From the NCBI GenBank assembly GCA_963580455.1, contig OY756972.1, forward strand, positions 6,401,001 to 6,465,000: 64,000 nt of DNA. Direction: 5' to 3'. The notes beneath the pieces were generated by a model. It had not been told where the DNA came from. It was given only the letters and a program-made list of their open reading frames with translations, and did not search any database. Both the position numbers and the translations under genes were made by a program. This stretch comes from Euonymus europaeus (taxonomy: Eukaryota; Streptophyta; Magnoliopsida; Celastrales; Celastraceae). How positions within the stretch are numbered: position 1 is the stretch's first letter; every line of letters begins with the position of its first letter. Positions 10,201 to 22,800 of this stretch are shown in pieces.

Positions 10201-12725
10201 GGTGCCAGTTTCTTCAATCTGGGTGAATCAGATAAACTTTCATACGTGGGTCGCCATCTAAAAGGAACATATGGTGCAGACTCAAGCATCTTGATGACTT
10301 CATCATTTACACTTTTTGGTTCGTCTTTTTTGTGACCAACGAGACAGTCTTCCAACGGATCGGAATGCAGAATTTGTGTTATTTCTGTCACTGCTAAACA
10401 ATCAGTCATCTCAGCCCAAAAACAATCTCTTATATCACTCGGATTCTTCATGGCATCAAAAATTTTGAACTCCGAAGTTTCATCAAAAACTGTCATAGTG
10501 GGAACACCCTTTTTTACATTGATAATCGTTTCTGTGGTTGCCATGAACGGACGTCCCAAGATAAGAGGCAATTCTTTCCCCGGAATTGGGTTATTCTCCA
10601 TTTCTAAAACCAGAAAATCAGCAGGGATCACAAAATTTTCCACCTTAATCAACACGTTTTCAACCAATCCAATGGGATAAGTAATTGATCGGTCAGCTAA
10701 TTGAAGAGACACCGAAGTAGGTTGCAAGTCTCCTAGATTCATAGTCTTGAAAATGGAGTGAGGCATGATGTTCACACTAGCTCCAAGATCGAGCAAAGCT
10801 TTTTCAAATTTTTGATTCCCAATAATACATGGAATTGTGAAACTACCCGGATATTTCAACTTAGGAGGTAGTTTTCTTTGTAAAATGGCACTAGTCTCTT
10901 CCGACAAAAAGACTTCCTCATGCTCACTTATCTTCCTTTTGTTGGTGCATAATTCTTTCAAAAACTTTGCATAGGAGGGAATAGACTTAATAGCTTCAAT
11001 CAACGAAATATTTACCTCGACCTTTTTGAGAATTTCGAAGATATCCCGATTGCATTTGTTCTTTTTCATAGGAGCCAAACGAGATGGGAATGGTACCTTA
11101 GGCACATATGAGTTCACATCTGCGCTTGGTAGATTAGGTAGCATTGATTCATTCCCCTCATCACCACCTTTTGTAGTTTTTTCTGGGGACTCATTGACTT
11201 CTACCTTGTTATCAATCACCTTTCCACTTCGCAAAACTGTCACAGCTTTTGCATCCTCTTGCCTCTTTGGGTTAATCTCTGGCTGACTAGGAAATTTTCC
11301 TAACTGTCGTTCACTCAATGCACTTGCAATCTGACCAACCTGAACTTCCAATTTCGAAATAGATTGTGTGTTGCTGGATACAGCTTGCTGCATCTGAGTC
11401 AATGATTGATTAAGTTGAACTTGTGACTGTTGCAACTCAACTTGAGAATGCTGCATCTTAATCTGGGACTGTGCTAATTGAGCCACCAAGTCTTCCAATG
11501 ATGACTTCTTTGGTTCTGTAACTAGTGGAGGTACCTGTGGTTGCCATGATTTTTGGCCTTGATTGAAATTTGAATTCTGATTAAAGTTACCTGACCAAGA
11601 GAAATTTGGATGGTTGCGAAATCCTGGATTGTATGAGTTTGAGAATGGATCATTCCTTTGTCGGTTGAATGATTGAACTTGGTTTGCATCTTCGACTTCG
11701 GGAAAGGTTCCACTCTTCGGACATACATGCGTTGGATGACCACTATCGCCACAAATACCACATGGCTCTTTATTCCTTGTTAGCAAATTAACCACAGCAT
11801 CCAACTTCCTAGCCATTGATGTCATTTCATCATTTGAAGTACTTACTTCATAAACAGTACCTCTCGAACTAGTCGGTTCTCTACTGTCCCACTGAGAAGA
11901 ATTAGCTACTACATTCTCAATGATTGTATTCGCTTCATCCGGCTCTTTCCCCAAAATATTTCCATCAGCTGCTGCATCTAATCTGTGTCGACATTCATCA
12001 CTCAAATGTTGATAGAAATACAGAGTCAACTGCCATGGTAAGAACTGATGGTGTGGGCAACTGATGATTATTGCTTTGTATCTCTCCCATGCTTGATACA
12101 ATGGTTCCCCTTTATTCTGCCTGAAGTGAAAAATTTGGTCCCTCAGCTTCTGCGTCTTGGATTGAGTGTAGAATTTCTGAATAAATTTTGCAGATAGCTG
12201 ATCCCATGAAGTGATAGATCTCGATGTCAGTGTCTTGAACCATATCTTCGCATCACCCTTTAAAGAGAAAGGGAATAGCTTGAGACATATAAACTCGTCA
12301 GAGATTCCTTGAATTTTTTGAGTTCCGCATATCTCCAAGAAGTTGTCGATATGCTCACTAGCATCTTGATTCTCCGTAGCTGAAAATGTCGGGAGCATAT
12401 TAATAACATACCCCATGATTTCATAAGGGGAATTTGCGTTAATATCAGGATAAACTATGCAAGATTGTCGAGAAGAAAATTGAGGCATAGAATAATCCTG
12501 TATTGTTCTTGGAGCATTGACATTGTTGTTCTGCCCAACTCGTTCATTGTTTTCTTCCATTATGTTTCCAACTTCGTTGGTTCCCTCTTCTTCCTTGGTT
12601 TCAGGTCGGTCAACTGGCGATCTTGAGAGTTCAGGGGAATTAGTTCCACTTCGATTTCGACAAGGACACCCAATGTTTGGATCAAGAGGTACTATTTCAC
12701 CACTCTTGGACCGAAGTCCCTGCAT
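7286..12725 (-). pseudogene. Athila gag-pol polyprotein, broken
   Basis: Starts at ATG 12725, 84 bp after the primer site. Order: retrotransposon Gag domain (residues about 60-250); CCHC knuckle CGICGDSGHPTHVC near residue 320; a Q-rich coiled coil near 420; aspartic protease with LLDLGASVNIMP near 643; RT start with FLDGYSG at the end of the first open block (9612). The same frame continues past a stop at 9609-9611, a second at 9150-9152 and a third near 8955 through RT (MPFGLCNALATFQ) and RNase H ([13 protein letters not shown]). Frameshifts near 8515 and 7575 lead into the integrase (HHCC zinc site, [28 protein letters not shown]) and its C-terminal part. Three stops and two frame breaks make it inactive. 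Such elements make Gag-Pol for reverse transcription and integration. Confidence 0.9.
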
Positions 12726-12808
12726 TTACCAAGGTAAAGAAAAGAGTTGAATCAGTAGAAATAAGTAGAATGAGCAAAAGAATAGTTTAATGGAATTCAA
12801 TTAAACAG

Positions 12809-12826
12809 TCCCCGGCAACGGCGCCA
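12809..12826 (-). promoter_or_regulatory. Primer binding site (tRNA-Asp type)
   Basis: The minus strand reads TGGCGCCGTTGCCGGGGA, complementary to the 3' end of plant tRNA-Asp including CCA. It starts six bases inside the 5' LTR edge. This sets the element's orientation. Confidence 0.92.
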
Positions 12827-12832
12827 AAAACT

Positions 12833-14261
12833 TGTTCGTCACAAATTCAACCTATAAAATAAGTCGAACTCGCACAAATTTATCCTGCAAGTGCACAGAT
12901 CGATGATAGTATATATATATATATGCAAGTACAGGTTTGCTCCCAAGAGACTGTAATTAAAATCCCAACCAAACACGTGACAAGTAAAATAAAATTTCAC
13001 ACAACTCGGGGGTTGAGTGATTCAAATATGAAAATTTAAGAAAGCAATTAAAATATGGTTTTGTGAACTTTTGGTGTTGTCAACAGTTGAGAAATACCAA
13101 GACTTTGGATTCTACCATTAATCCGTTTTAACCATGTATTTGGAACCAAATAAATAAATAGCAAATCAATTACAAAGATCCCGTACCCAAGTCGGTTTTA
13201 GCGCACCTAAGTCATATTTCCCTAAACTCGATTACTACCCATCTTATTGGTGTAGGTCGAATGTTCTTATATGCAATCTATCCATCTTATTGGCATAAAT
13301 TAAACATAAGGAATTCATGAAGTTCTTTGGAAATAGGAATCATACGAACGCATGAACTAGTTAAAGAACCATGTAAATTCGCAATTCAAGATTTCAAGAA
13401 GCTTTAAACCATACAACATCTTATTGTCTATAGGGCTTCATCAAGTAATTCATATGTAATTTCAATGGTTTTCAATCATAAGAAATCACACAAGAACTCA
13501 ATAAGCATAGAAATCCAGAATTTGTAATTATATCCAACCACTCATAAATCCATAATCCAATACATGACAAAACAAGATCAAGGCATCCTCGTAGTCTTGG
13601 ATAAAGATTTAGCTAAACATATAAATTAAAACAAGAGAATGAGATGAGTAAAACATTGATACACCCTCAAGAGAGATGTGGAGTTGATAGATCAGCCTTC
13701 TTCTCCCTTCTTCTTCTTGTTGTGAGTCCAGGAACCCAGAAAAATTGCAGCCTCCTTTTTTTTCTTCCTTTTCTTCAATCTGCCGTCGTACTTTTCTTTG
13801 CATTCTCCATTGCATTTTAGGTCAACACATGACCTCAGTCAATGAAAAAATTGCCCCTAGATATGGGCTGAAAAAGGCTAACTTCAAGTGGCTCTTCCAA
13901 TGGGCCCAAAAGTTATGGAATTTAATCAAAACTCTGCACTTTACTTCATTTTGCAGCAGACTTTGTATGCTCATAGATTCTTCATTCGTGGTCCAATATT
14001 TCCAATCTCGATATCTGTGCGAATCTTGAGATGTCTAGTTTCCAACGCCACAAAAATCAATGAAATCGGAGTTTTAAAACTCCAGCAATGTCTAGTCGAA
14101 TGTCAGTACATCAAACTTGAAGTTTTAAGCCCAAATACATCTTGGTTTGTCAAAATCCCTACAAAAACACATATAGAGTAATTGAGAGGTAAAATAGACA
14201 CACAATGACATAACATCAAAGTATTCCAAGCCAAATATATGAACAAAATATGGACTCATCA
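12833..14261 (-). repeat. Athila element 5' LTR
   Basis: 1,429 bp, the pair of 2609-4031. It should carry the element's promoter on the minus strand. Compared with the other LTR I count about 25 substitutions and one extra (TA)3 in the microsatellite near 12910. The open frames inside are LTR sequence, not genes. Confidence 0.93.
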
Positions 14262-14266
14262 TCAAC
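14262..14266. repeat. Target site duplication TCAAC (right)
   Basis: Right copy of the 5-bp duplication that flanks the Athila-type element. Confidence 0.9.
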
Positions 14267-14859
14267 AAAATTTCGATTCACATAGGATACTCTCCTTATT
14301 TATTTCGAGATAACATAACTAACCGAAACCATCAAATGTTCATATATATTTATTGAATAAATAAATATTTCCAACAATAACAAAATTTGATTGTCAATAT
14401 ACAGACTATTATATCATCTCACGTCTAAGGATTATTTACACAATCGTAAATAAATAATAAATCATTGACAATGAAATAGAACTCCATGCGATTCATTATT
14501 TTACAAGTCATGTCCGAAGTATTTATTCAACAACAAATCTTCCATAATGTTTGTTCTAATATCACATATTAAATTGTATGAGACTTACAATCCTATTTTC
14601 ATACAAAACAAACAATATTCTAATCTTCTGAATTGTTATTGTCTAATTAGCAATTCTGGGATTAGGAATTAATTTAAGATATTGATAAATGAGATCACTC
14701 GTTACTTATATTTTCAATTCTTGAAAATGATATTTCTAACAAATATCTATAGACATATGTAACACAACTATTAAATAGAAATATTAAATAATTATTAACT
14801 TTCATTAATTAATTTAACTAGTATAGTAATATTATAATATACGTTCATACATCTAACAA
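14267..14859 (-). repeat. Older copia 3' LTR, second half
   Basis: The LTR interrupted by the Athila element resumes here. On the minus strand a purine tract (GGAAAAGTGAAAGAT, about 14858-14875) is followed by TGTTAGATGTATG, the usual start of a plant copia 3' LTR. This LTR start directly follows the RNase H end of the pol remnant. Confidence 0.65.
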
Positions 14860-14879
14860 TCTTTCACTTTTCCTAAAGT

Positions 14880-17660
14880 CAATTGCTATGGTATCTCATA
14901 AAACTGTTGTAGAGTTAAGGCCTTAATAAATGGATCAGCTATATTCTCAGTTGATGCTACTTTCTAGAAGGCTATATCACATCTTTCAATGATATCTTTG
15001 ATGAGGTAGAAACGTCATTCGATATGTTTAAATTTCTTATAAGACCTTCGTTCCTTTGTTTGAGCAATTGCCTCATTGCTATCATAGTATAGTAGTACTT
15101 GGGATTCAATAGTTTAAACCACCCTAAGTTTTGTTACAAATTTCTTCCTCCAAACTGTTTCCTTGCAGCATCTGATGTAGCGATGTATTCAGTCTTCATG
15201 ATAGAATCTGCAATAGTGTTTTTTTTGGAACTTTTCCAACACATTGCATGTGAAAACCAACCCAAAAATAGACTTTCTATCATCAATATATGTTTGGAAA
15301 TCAAAATTAGTAAATCCAACATTTCTCAAGTCACCTCTTCCATATGTTAAGATCAATTATTTGGTCCTTCTAAAGTACTTAAGAATGTTCTTAATAGCAA
15401 CCCAATATTCTTCACCAAAATTGGACTGAAACCTACTTGTATTGCTTACAACATGTGTGATGCCAAGTCTAGTACATAACATAACACACATCAAACTTCC
15501 ACTTTCAAATGCATATGGAATCTTGTCCATTCTTTCCCTTTCATCAGGTGTCTTTGGCGACATTTCTTTGGAAAGGTGAATGTCATGTCTAAAAGGTAAC
15601 AATCCATTTTTAGACTCTTACATGTTGAACCGTTTCAACACTTTGTCTATATACAAACCTTGGGAAAGCCCTATAATTCCTTTTCATCTATTTTTATAGA
15701 TTCGAATTCCTAGAATATAAGTTGCTTCTTGCAAGTTTTTCATGGAGAATATTTTTAACAATTGAACTTTAACTGAAGTCACATTCCAACAACATTCCCA
15801 AAAAGGAGAATGTCATCAACATACAAGACCATGAAAGTGTTAGCACTCCCACAAATCTTCTTGTAAACACATGATTCATACACATTTTTATGAAACCCAA
15901 TGTCTTGATAGCTTCATCAAAACTGATGTTCCAACTCCTAGAAGTTTGCCTAAGACCATAAATGGATCTCTTAAGCTTGCACACTTTTTTATTTTCCCCT
16001 TTGTATTCAAAACACTTAGGTTGCTCTGTATAGATATCTTCCTCAGTGTTTCTATTCAGGAATGTAGTTTTGACATCTAACTATCATATCTCATAATCAT
16101 AGTGTGCATCTATGGTTAATAAAATCTTTACGGACTTAAGCATTGCAATTGGTGAAAAGGTTTCTTCATAATCAATTTCTTGTCTTTGAGTATATCCTTT
16201 TTCCAATAAGTCTTACTTTGAGGTCTCCACCTTCCCATCCAAACCAATTTTCTCTTACAAACCCATTTACATCTTATAGGTACTATACCTTCAGGAGGGT
16301 CCATAACAAACCTGGTTTGAATCCATTAAGTCCATTTCAAATTTCATATCTTCAAGCCATTTTGAAGAGTTGATATTAGATATTGTTTCTTCATAATTAG
16401 TGGGATCGTCGCCATGATCAACATCTCCATAAACAAACAATTTTTTGTTTCATGGAGGAAATTATACCATTTTGGAGGATGAATAACTCTACTAGATTTT
16501 TTAGAAGTTTGTGCGTTGGCAATACTTTCATCATTGGGCACTTCAATTTGATCTTAATCAATTTGTGGGATATCAGACACTTTCTCAAGTTCTATTCTTT
16601 TCCCAATGCCTCCATTTTGAATAAAATCTTTTTCCAAAAAAATGCCATCTATGTTGATCACCATCTTGTGATTATTGGAATATAAAAAAAAGTATCTCTA
16701 AATTTCCTTTTGATATCCTACAAAAAATATACATTGTTCAAATATGACCTCTAATTTATCTATTAGCGGATTTTTATGTGAGCTGGACAACCCCAAACCC
16801 TAATATGTTTAAGACTTGAAGTCCAACCAACCCATATCTCATGGAGTCTTAGGAATATATTTAGAGGAAGTTCTATTTAGTAGATCGATGTAGTTAGAAG
16901 ACAATAATCTCACAATGAAGGAGATAAATTAGTATAACTCATCATCAAACGTATCATTTCTAACAAAGTATGATTTCTCATCTCAAATACACCATTCAAC
17001 TGCAGTGTTCCTAGAGAAGCTAATTGCCAGAGAAAACCATGTTCTTTTAGGAACCTATCAAACTCAAGACTCAAGTATTCACCTCATCTATCTCATCGAG
17101 GAGCTTTGATACCTTTTTCTAGTTTTATTTTCTATTTCAGCCTTGAATTATTTGAACTTTTCAAAAGATTCATGCTTATAATTAATTAAGTACAATACCT
17201 ATACCATGAATGATCATCAATAAAGGTAATTAAATAGAAATGACCACCTCTAGTCAATTGATTAAACAACCCACATACATAAGAATGTATTAAGTCTAAA
17301 ACACATGTACATCTTTGAATTTGTCCGACAAGGGGTGATTTAATCATTTTGCCTTGAATACAATACTCAAAAGTAGAATGTGATTTTGAATATGAGGATT
17401 GGATCATAACCTCTTTTACCAATTTGTTCAGCCTTTATTCTACAATATTACCTAATCTAAGATGCCATAAATATTTAGAATTATTTTTAGGTGATTTGTT
17501 AGCATTATCATTCACATGATGAGTCAAGAGCTTACCATCACATAGATTTAAATAATACAAACCATTTATCAAATTACATATGCCAACACATTCATTTCCA
17601 AAATGAATATAACAAACATCATGCTTATACCTTATTGTAACACCAATGTCTTCCTCTCTT
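14880..17660 (-). pseudogene. Decayed Ty1/copia pol
   Basis: Minus-strand fragments of one copia polyprotein in order. The pre-integrase region lies at 17640-17420 (KYLWHLRLGN). Integrase lies at 17422-17186 (LDLIHSYVCG, ITFIDDHSWY), followed by a linker at 16541-16344 (SSRVIHPPKW). Reverse transcriptase is at 15984-15769 (KLKRSIYGLRQTSRSWN) and 15602-15357 (PYAFESGSLMCVMLCTR). RNase H is at 15322-15134 (WKSSKKNTIADS). Frames are broken many times and gag and protease are missing or unrecognisable. It is the body of the element whose 3' LTR was split by the Athila insertion, so it is the older of the two. No 5' LTR was found upstream of 17660. Confidence 0.85.
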
Positions 17661-19816
17661 TTTATTTTTTTTCTTTCATGTTTTACGATTCGTATTATTA
17701 TTTAATATCATTATCTCCATCCAACTATGTTTTTCTAATTTGCAGCCCCTAATCATTTGTGTAATATTTTTAGTCGCACCAATCGGAATGCACTTTCTTA
17801 TTGATAAAAATTATAAGCAAACAAATATTATTTACTAATCTTTAACATGTCAAATTTTTATGATAAGATTGTTAATTGAAAATTCGATGGAATTTAGGAA
17901 AAATAATTTGTTTATATAATAATAACATATAGTCATATAGGGCCAACCCTTAGGTAAAGAATCCAATGTATGCTTTGGACACCAAGTCTTCTAGGGCACC
18001 AATTTTTTTTTATTATCAACTCATTTTTTGAGTTCAAAATCATCAATATATTAATACGATGCATTCATTTTTTTTTTTTGATTGAGTTGGTTCTATAGAA
18101 GGAGAGCATGCAAATCAGAATCTATACTATTTGGTTGAACACAACCTTGACATGTCAGATGAACTTGAGGATGCCATGTGGATTTTTTTATTTTTTGAGA
18201 TTGGGCTTTAAAGTGGGTTTTAAAATTTAAGTTTTCTTTGATTTATTTCAACCATAAAATTTTAAAAGCATTTAATGATATTGATTGCTTCATTTACATA
18301 ACCATCGATTCATGCATTCGTGTTTAGTATTCTCATCTTCCCTTTCTTTCTCCTCGCCCTTCTCGTATGGATATTAGTTTCTTCATCAAAAATAAATCAA
18401 TAAGTTGAATCCAAGACCATATGAAATTCCACTTGATTCATGCATTTGTGATAAATCTTCTCATCTTCTATTTCTTCAGCCTCACTCATCCCCTATGGAT
18501 TAAATGTGTTTCTTTATTGCCTCAAGACATTGTTCTATTCAAAAACTGAATCTTCCTTTAGGTGTACTATCATAATTTGTCTATCTCATGACGAAATTTG
18601 AACCTCACAGTCGCAGGCGGCTTGGTCTCCCCTTTGGTTATTTAATTCTTTTTTTCATTATAAGGTTTGTGTTTTCCTTTTTGTTTTATTCTTCATTGCG
18701 AGCATAGAGTAGTCTCGCATATCCTTGGCCAACCTTGATCATCACCCAAATACATGGGCGTACCGTGGTGAGAAGAGAGTGAGGTTAGACTTCTTAAAGA
18801 AGCGAAGCAAAGAAAGTTATGCAGACAATTCTGACTGAATCAGCAATTTCATATCAACGTTTATTTAATTTTCTCTACAATGAATAAAACAATCTCACTT
18901 GGATGAACTCTTGACTTCTAGACATTTTGATTCATTAATTTGTGAATTTACATTTTCATTTCCCAGGTCGTCAACGATAAAGACCCCTCTTCAAAGAAAG
19001 GAGAATCTTCAACCTTTCGTTTCATGTGCGATTAAGTTTATCCATTCTTGATTAGGTTAATAAAATAACATATGAAAATTATAAATAAAAAAAAACACTC
19101 TCATTGGATAGGGATTCTCCAACAAAAAGAAAATCCTTAAAAGTTCTTTATTACTATCTTCAAATATTTAAATATATATAGATACAATCAATTAAGTCTT
19201 ATGATGTAGCCACGAGTTCAACACTAGTGTTAAAAAATATTTACATACAATTATTGATGATATTTTATAAATATCTCCTCATTTTCTAATTTTTTTCTCA
19301 CAATAAAACACTACCTCGTGTTACTTTGGACATCAAAATAGCTTACTCGGGCTCTCATGACGTAAAGATACAAGATCTAAAACTTTAAAAAAATTGGGAT
19401 TTTGAATCATTGATATAATGACAAGAGCGATTTAATTTAATTTCCCTTTAATTTAATATATCCAGCCAGTCCACGAATATTTAAAAGGAAAAAAAATAAA
19501 AAAAAATAGAGCCACAGCTACGAAACGTCGAAAGTCGAAACGAGAAACAGATCTAAAAAAAAAAAGGAAAAAGAGAACCGTACGTACACCTTCTCTCTTT
19601 CCTTCTCTCTCACAGTTTAAGGTCAAAACCACCACCACCGTCACCGCCGTGGTCTCGCTTCAAGAAGCGACGAGTATCGCAATTGCTAACGCCGGATTTT
19701 AGGACGACTGTGTATGCTGTTTCCGATCGCTTGTTTTCCGTCCCGGTAACTCCCGGTGGCCGGTTTTGTTTTCAACGCGGCCATAAAATATAGACAAATT
19801 ATTTTTTGCCTGTATT
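17661..19816. other. Intergenic DNA and ATG18h-like promoter region
   Basis: AT-rich DNA with no ORF I can support. Two similar short stretches near 18308-18350 and 18435-18475 (GATTCATGCATT..GTG ... TCTCATCTTC) suggest a small duplication. The last 250 bp, which turn purine-rich and then carry CT-rich and CCACC-rich tracts (19580-19650), are probably the promoter and 5' UTR of the downstream gene. No TATA box is clear enough to call. Confidence 0.4.
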
Positions 19817-22800
19817 ATGAAGAGTAATATTAACGGCAAGCATAACAACAACCATAAGAACAGCAATGGATTTATTCCTAATTCTTTGAAATTCATTTCT
19901 TCTTGTATAAAGACTGCGTCGTCTGGTGTACGTTCAGCAGGTGCCACAGTTGCCGCATCCGTCTCCGGCGATAATCAGGGACTCAAGGACCAGGTTCTCT
20001 GTCTATATGAATGTATAGATTTTCGTTAGATGTTAAAACTTTTATATTTTTTTTTTCAATTGATTTTGAGTAGTGGCCCCGTTGTTTGCTTGCTTGACTA
20101 GTGAATTTGGCGGAAATAAAGGAAGATGACTTCAGGATTTTGTTTTGTGATTTTTAGTTTATTGGGAGTCAAATCCTTCTTGAGATACTTTGTATTCATT
20201 ACCAAAAATGCGAGCAAAACAAAGTGAAATGAAATTCAGTGCTTTAATTTTCGTTGAAGTTTAGGATTTACTGGAATTGAGGAAGTTGGCTCAATTAGTT
20301 ACAATGACATTTAAATATGATTTGTAAAAGAAGGAGAGTTCCTTTTGTATTGAATTGAATTGATGGAAGTGAACATTTGATATATTCTTCTGGTAAGTGA
20401 GATATATCCTGCTATGCAAGATGTCACTCATTAGAATGCAGTGAATGTATATGTTGATTTACGATTTTTTTCATCGGAAGAATTTTCTGCTGCTGCATGT
20501 TCTTATAATGGGTTGGGGAGCAGTTATGCTGCTGTGAAAGACAGTAGATTAGATTTGTGTTTCACCTGTGGGTGTCATCAGAATTCGAGCTCATCCATAT
20601 GGTGGATCATACGTGATTGAACAAGTTTGGGTTTGGCCACATAGTCAAAGTAACTGTAGTGAAATCATCAAGATGGACTAGAAGTGGTTTAGTTTGTTCG
20701 GGCGGTATCTAGCATGTTCTGATGAGTGTTTAAGTAATTTAAGAATTTTATTAATTAGTTATTGGAACCTAGATTTTCCTTTGTTTCTTATTTAATGTAT
20801 AATTCTTTAGCATAATTATAATTCTACCATCTATATACTCGGGATCTAATAATTTCTTATGTTCTTAATTCTTATACTCATGTACTTTGTTGGTCTTCTT
20901 TGAGTCCATAACTGTGTCCGTCTTGAGTATCAGAATCAAAGAACTAGTAGCATATTTAGAAGCTGTATTGATGTACATAACTGTCACATAGTGTTTGCAG
21001 GAATGATGTGGATCTTTTTGTTGGAACAGGTGCTTTGGGCTTCCTTTGACAGACTAGAAGTTGGTCCATCTTCTTTCAAGCGTGTCCTCTTAATTGGTTA
21101 CTGCAATGGCTTTCAAGTCATTGATGTTCAAGATGCCTCTGATGTCAAAGAACTTGTATCAAGGCGCAATGATCCAGTTACTTTTTTACAGATTCAGCCC
21201 TTCCCTACAAAGTCTGATGGTCATGAAGGGTTCATAGCATCACATCCTGTAGTTTTGGTTGTTGCAGGCGATGAATCAAAGAGCTCGGATATAACGCACA
21301 AGAGAGATGGGCTGGTCAGAGATGGTTACAGTGAGCCTCAAACTGGGAGCCCACTCATCTCTCCTACAGTTGTTCGCTTTTATTCAATTAAGTCGCACAA
21401 TTATGTTCATGTTTTAAGATTTCGGTCGACTGTATACATGGTTAGGTGCAGTCCTCGAATAGTGGCCGTGGGACTTGCAGCACAAGTAAGCGTTTTTCTT
21501 GTATAGTAGTTCGTAGCTCTGTGTGTGCACATGCATAGTTTTTTTTGGTTTTTTCTGCCCCATTTTATACGTTCGTCAGGGTTAAACAGACTGAGTCACT
21601 GAATTGACTGTTGGCATCCAGTATATTTCTGTGTTGAATGCTTATCGATTTTCTTGTGATGCATCGGTGCTTGTCAATCATAAGCAGTAGTCCAACATAG
21701 TGCCGTCTAAATAGGAAGACTGATTTTATAAGATTATGAAGAAAGGTAAATTAACTTTTGGCTTATATATTCTCCATGTTATCCTGCCAGATATACTGCT
21801 TTGATGCTCTCACTCTGGAAAGCAAGTTCAGTGTGCTCACCTATCCTGTTCCTCAGTTGGGAGGCCCAGGATATGTTGGGTTCAATATTGGATATGGTCC
21901 AATGGCTGTTGGTCCAAGGTGGCTAGGTTATGCTTCCAACAGCCCATTGCAGTCAAATTCAGGCCGTCTAAGTCCCCAAAGTCTTACTCCATCCCCTGGT
22001 GCCAGTCCATCAACTTCACCTGGCAGTGGGAATCTGATGGCTCGATATGCCATGGAGTCAAGCAAGCAGTTAGCTGCAGGGCTACTCAATCTGGGTGATA
22101 TGGGATACAAAACACTCTCCAAATACTGTCATGATTTTATCCCCGATGGTTCTAGTTCCCCAGTGTCATCAAATTCAGGCTGGAGAGTTGGTCGGGGTGC
22201 TTCACACTTGTCAGAAACAGATGTCGCTGGGATGGTTAGTCTTTGGAAATGTAAACTTGAGTTTCTAATGTTAAAATTTAATCTTCTCGTCATTGCATCA
22301 TATTGAGAGTTCGACGTGGAAAATTTAGTATTCAACTCTGGCTTGCCTCCTTACGTACTGTCTTTTGTCTATATCTTTATTGAGTCAGTTTACCCTTTTT
22401 AAGAATACTGAATTCACTATTGCTTGGAGTTTTCGAACTGACTATTTTGTACTAGGTCGTTCTTCTCTTACAAACTATTAGCATTTGAGAATAAATTGAG
22501 AATTCCTCTCATATTCAAGTGTTTTTGCAGGTTATTGTTAAAAAAATTCAGCTTACCCCTTTCAAGAATACCAAATTTTAAGTATTATTCTATTCCTTGC
22601 CAACTTTTGAGAATAAATTGACAGTTTCCTTTCTCACATTCAACTGTTTTGCAGGTTATTATTAAAGATTTTCTTTCAAGAGCTGTGGTATCGCAGTTTA
22701 GGGCTCATACTAGTCCCATTTCTGCTCTGTGTTTCGATCCCAGCGGGACGCTCTTGGTTACTGCTTCAGTACGCGGAAATAATATAAATATCTTCCGAAT

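Larger units (their letters stand above)
2609..14261 (-). mobile_element. Athila-type Ty3/gypsy LTR retrotransposon
   Basis: An 11,653-bp element read on the minus strand. It has two LTRs (1,429 and 1,423 bp) starting TG and ending CA, a 5-bp TCAAC duplication, a primer site matching the tRNA-Asp 3' end next to the 5' LTR, and a purine-rich tract next to the 3' LTR. Order in the element: 5' LTR (12833-14261), PBS, gag-protease-RT-RNase H-integrase, a 42-bp tandem repeat, an extra env-like ORF, an internal purine tract, 3' PPT, 3' LTR (2609-4031). An ORF after pol and the tRNA-Asp-type site are typical of the Athila/Tat group. The LTRs differ at about 25 positions plus a 6-bp AT-repeat indel (my count), about 1.8%. 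With a plant rate near 1.3e-8 per site per year that suggests roughly 0.7 million years (inference). The polyprotein is broken, so the copy is not autonomous. Confidence 0.93.
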
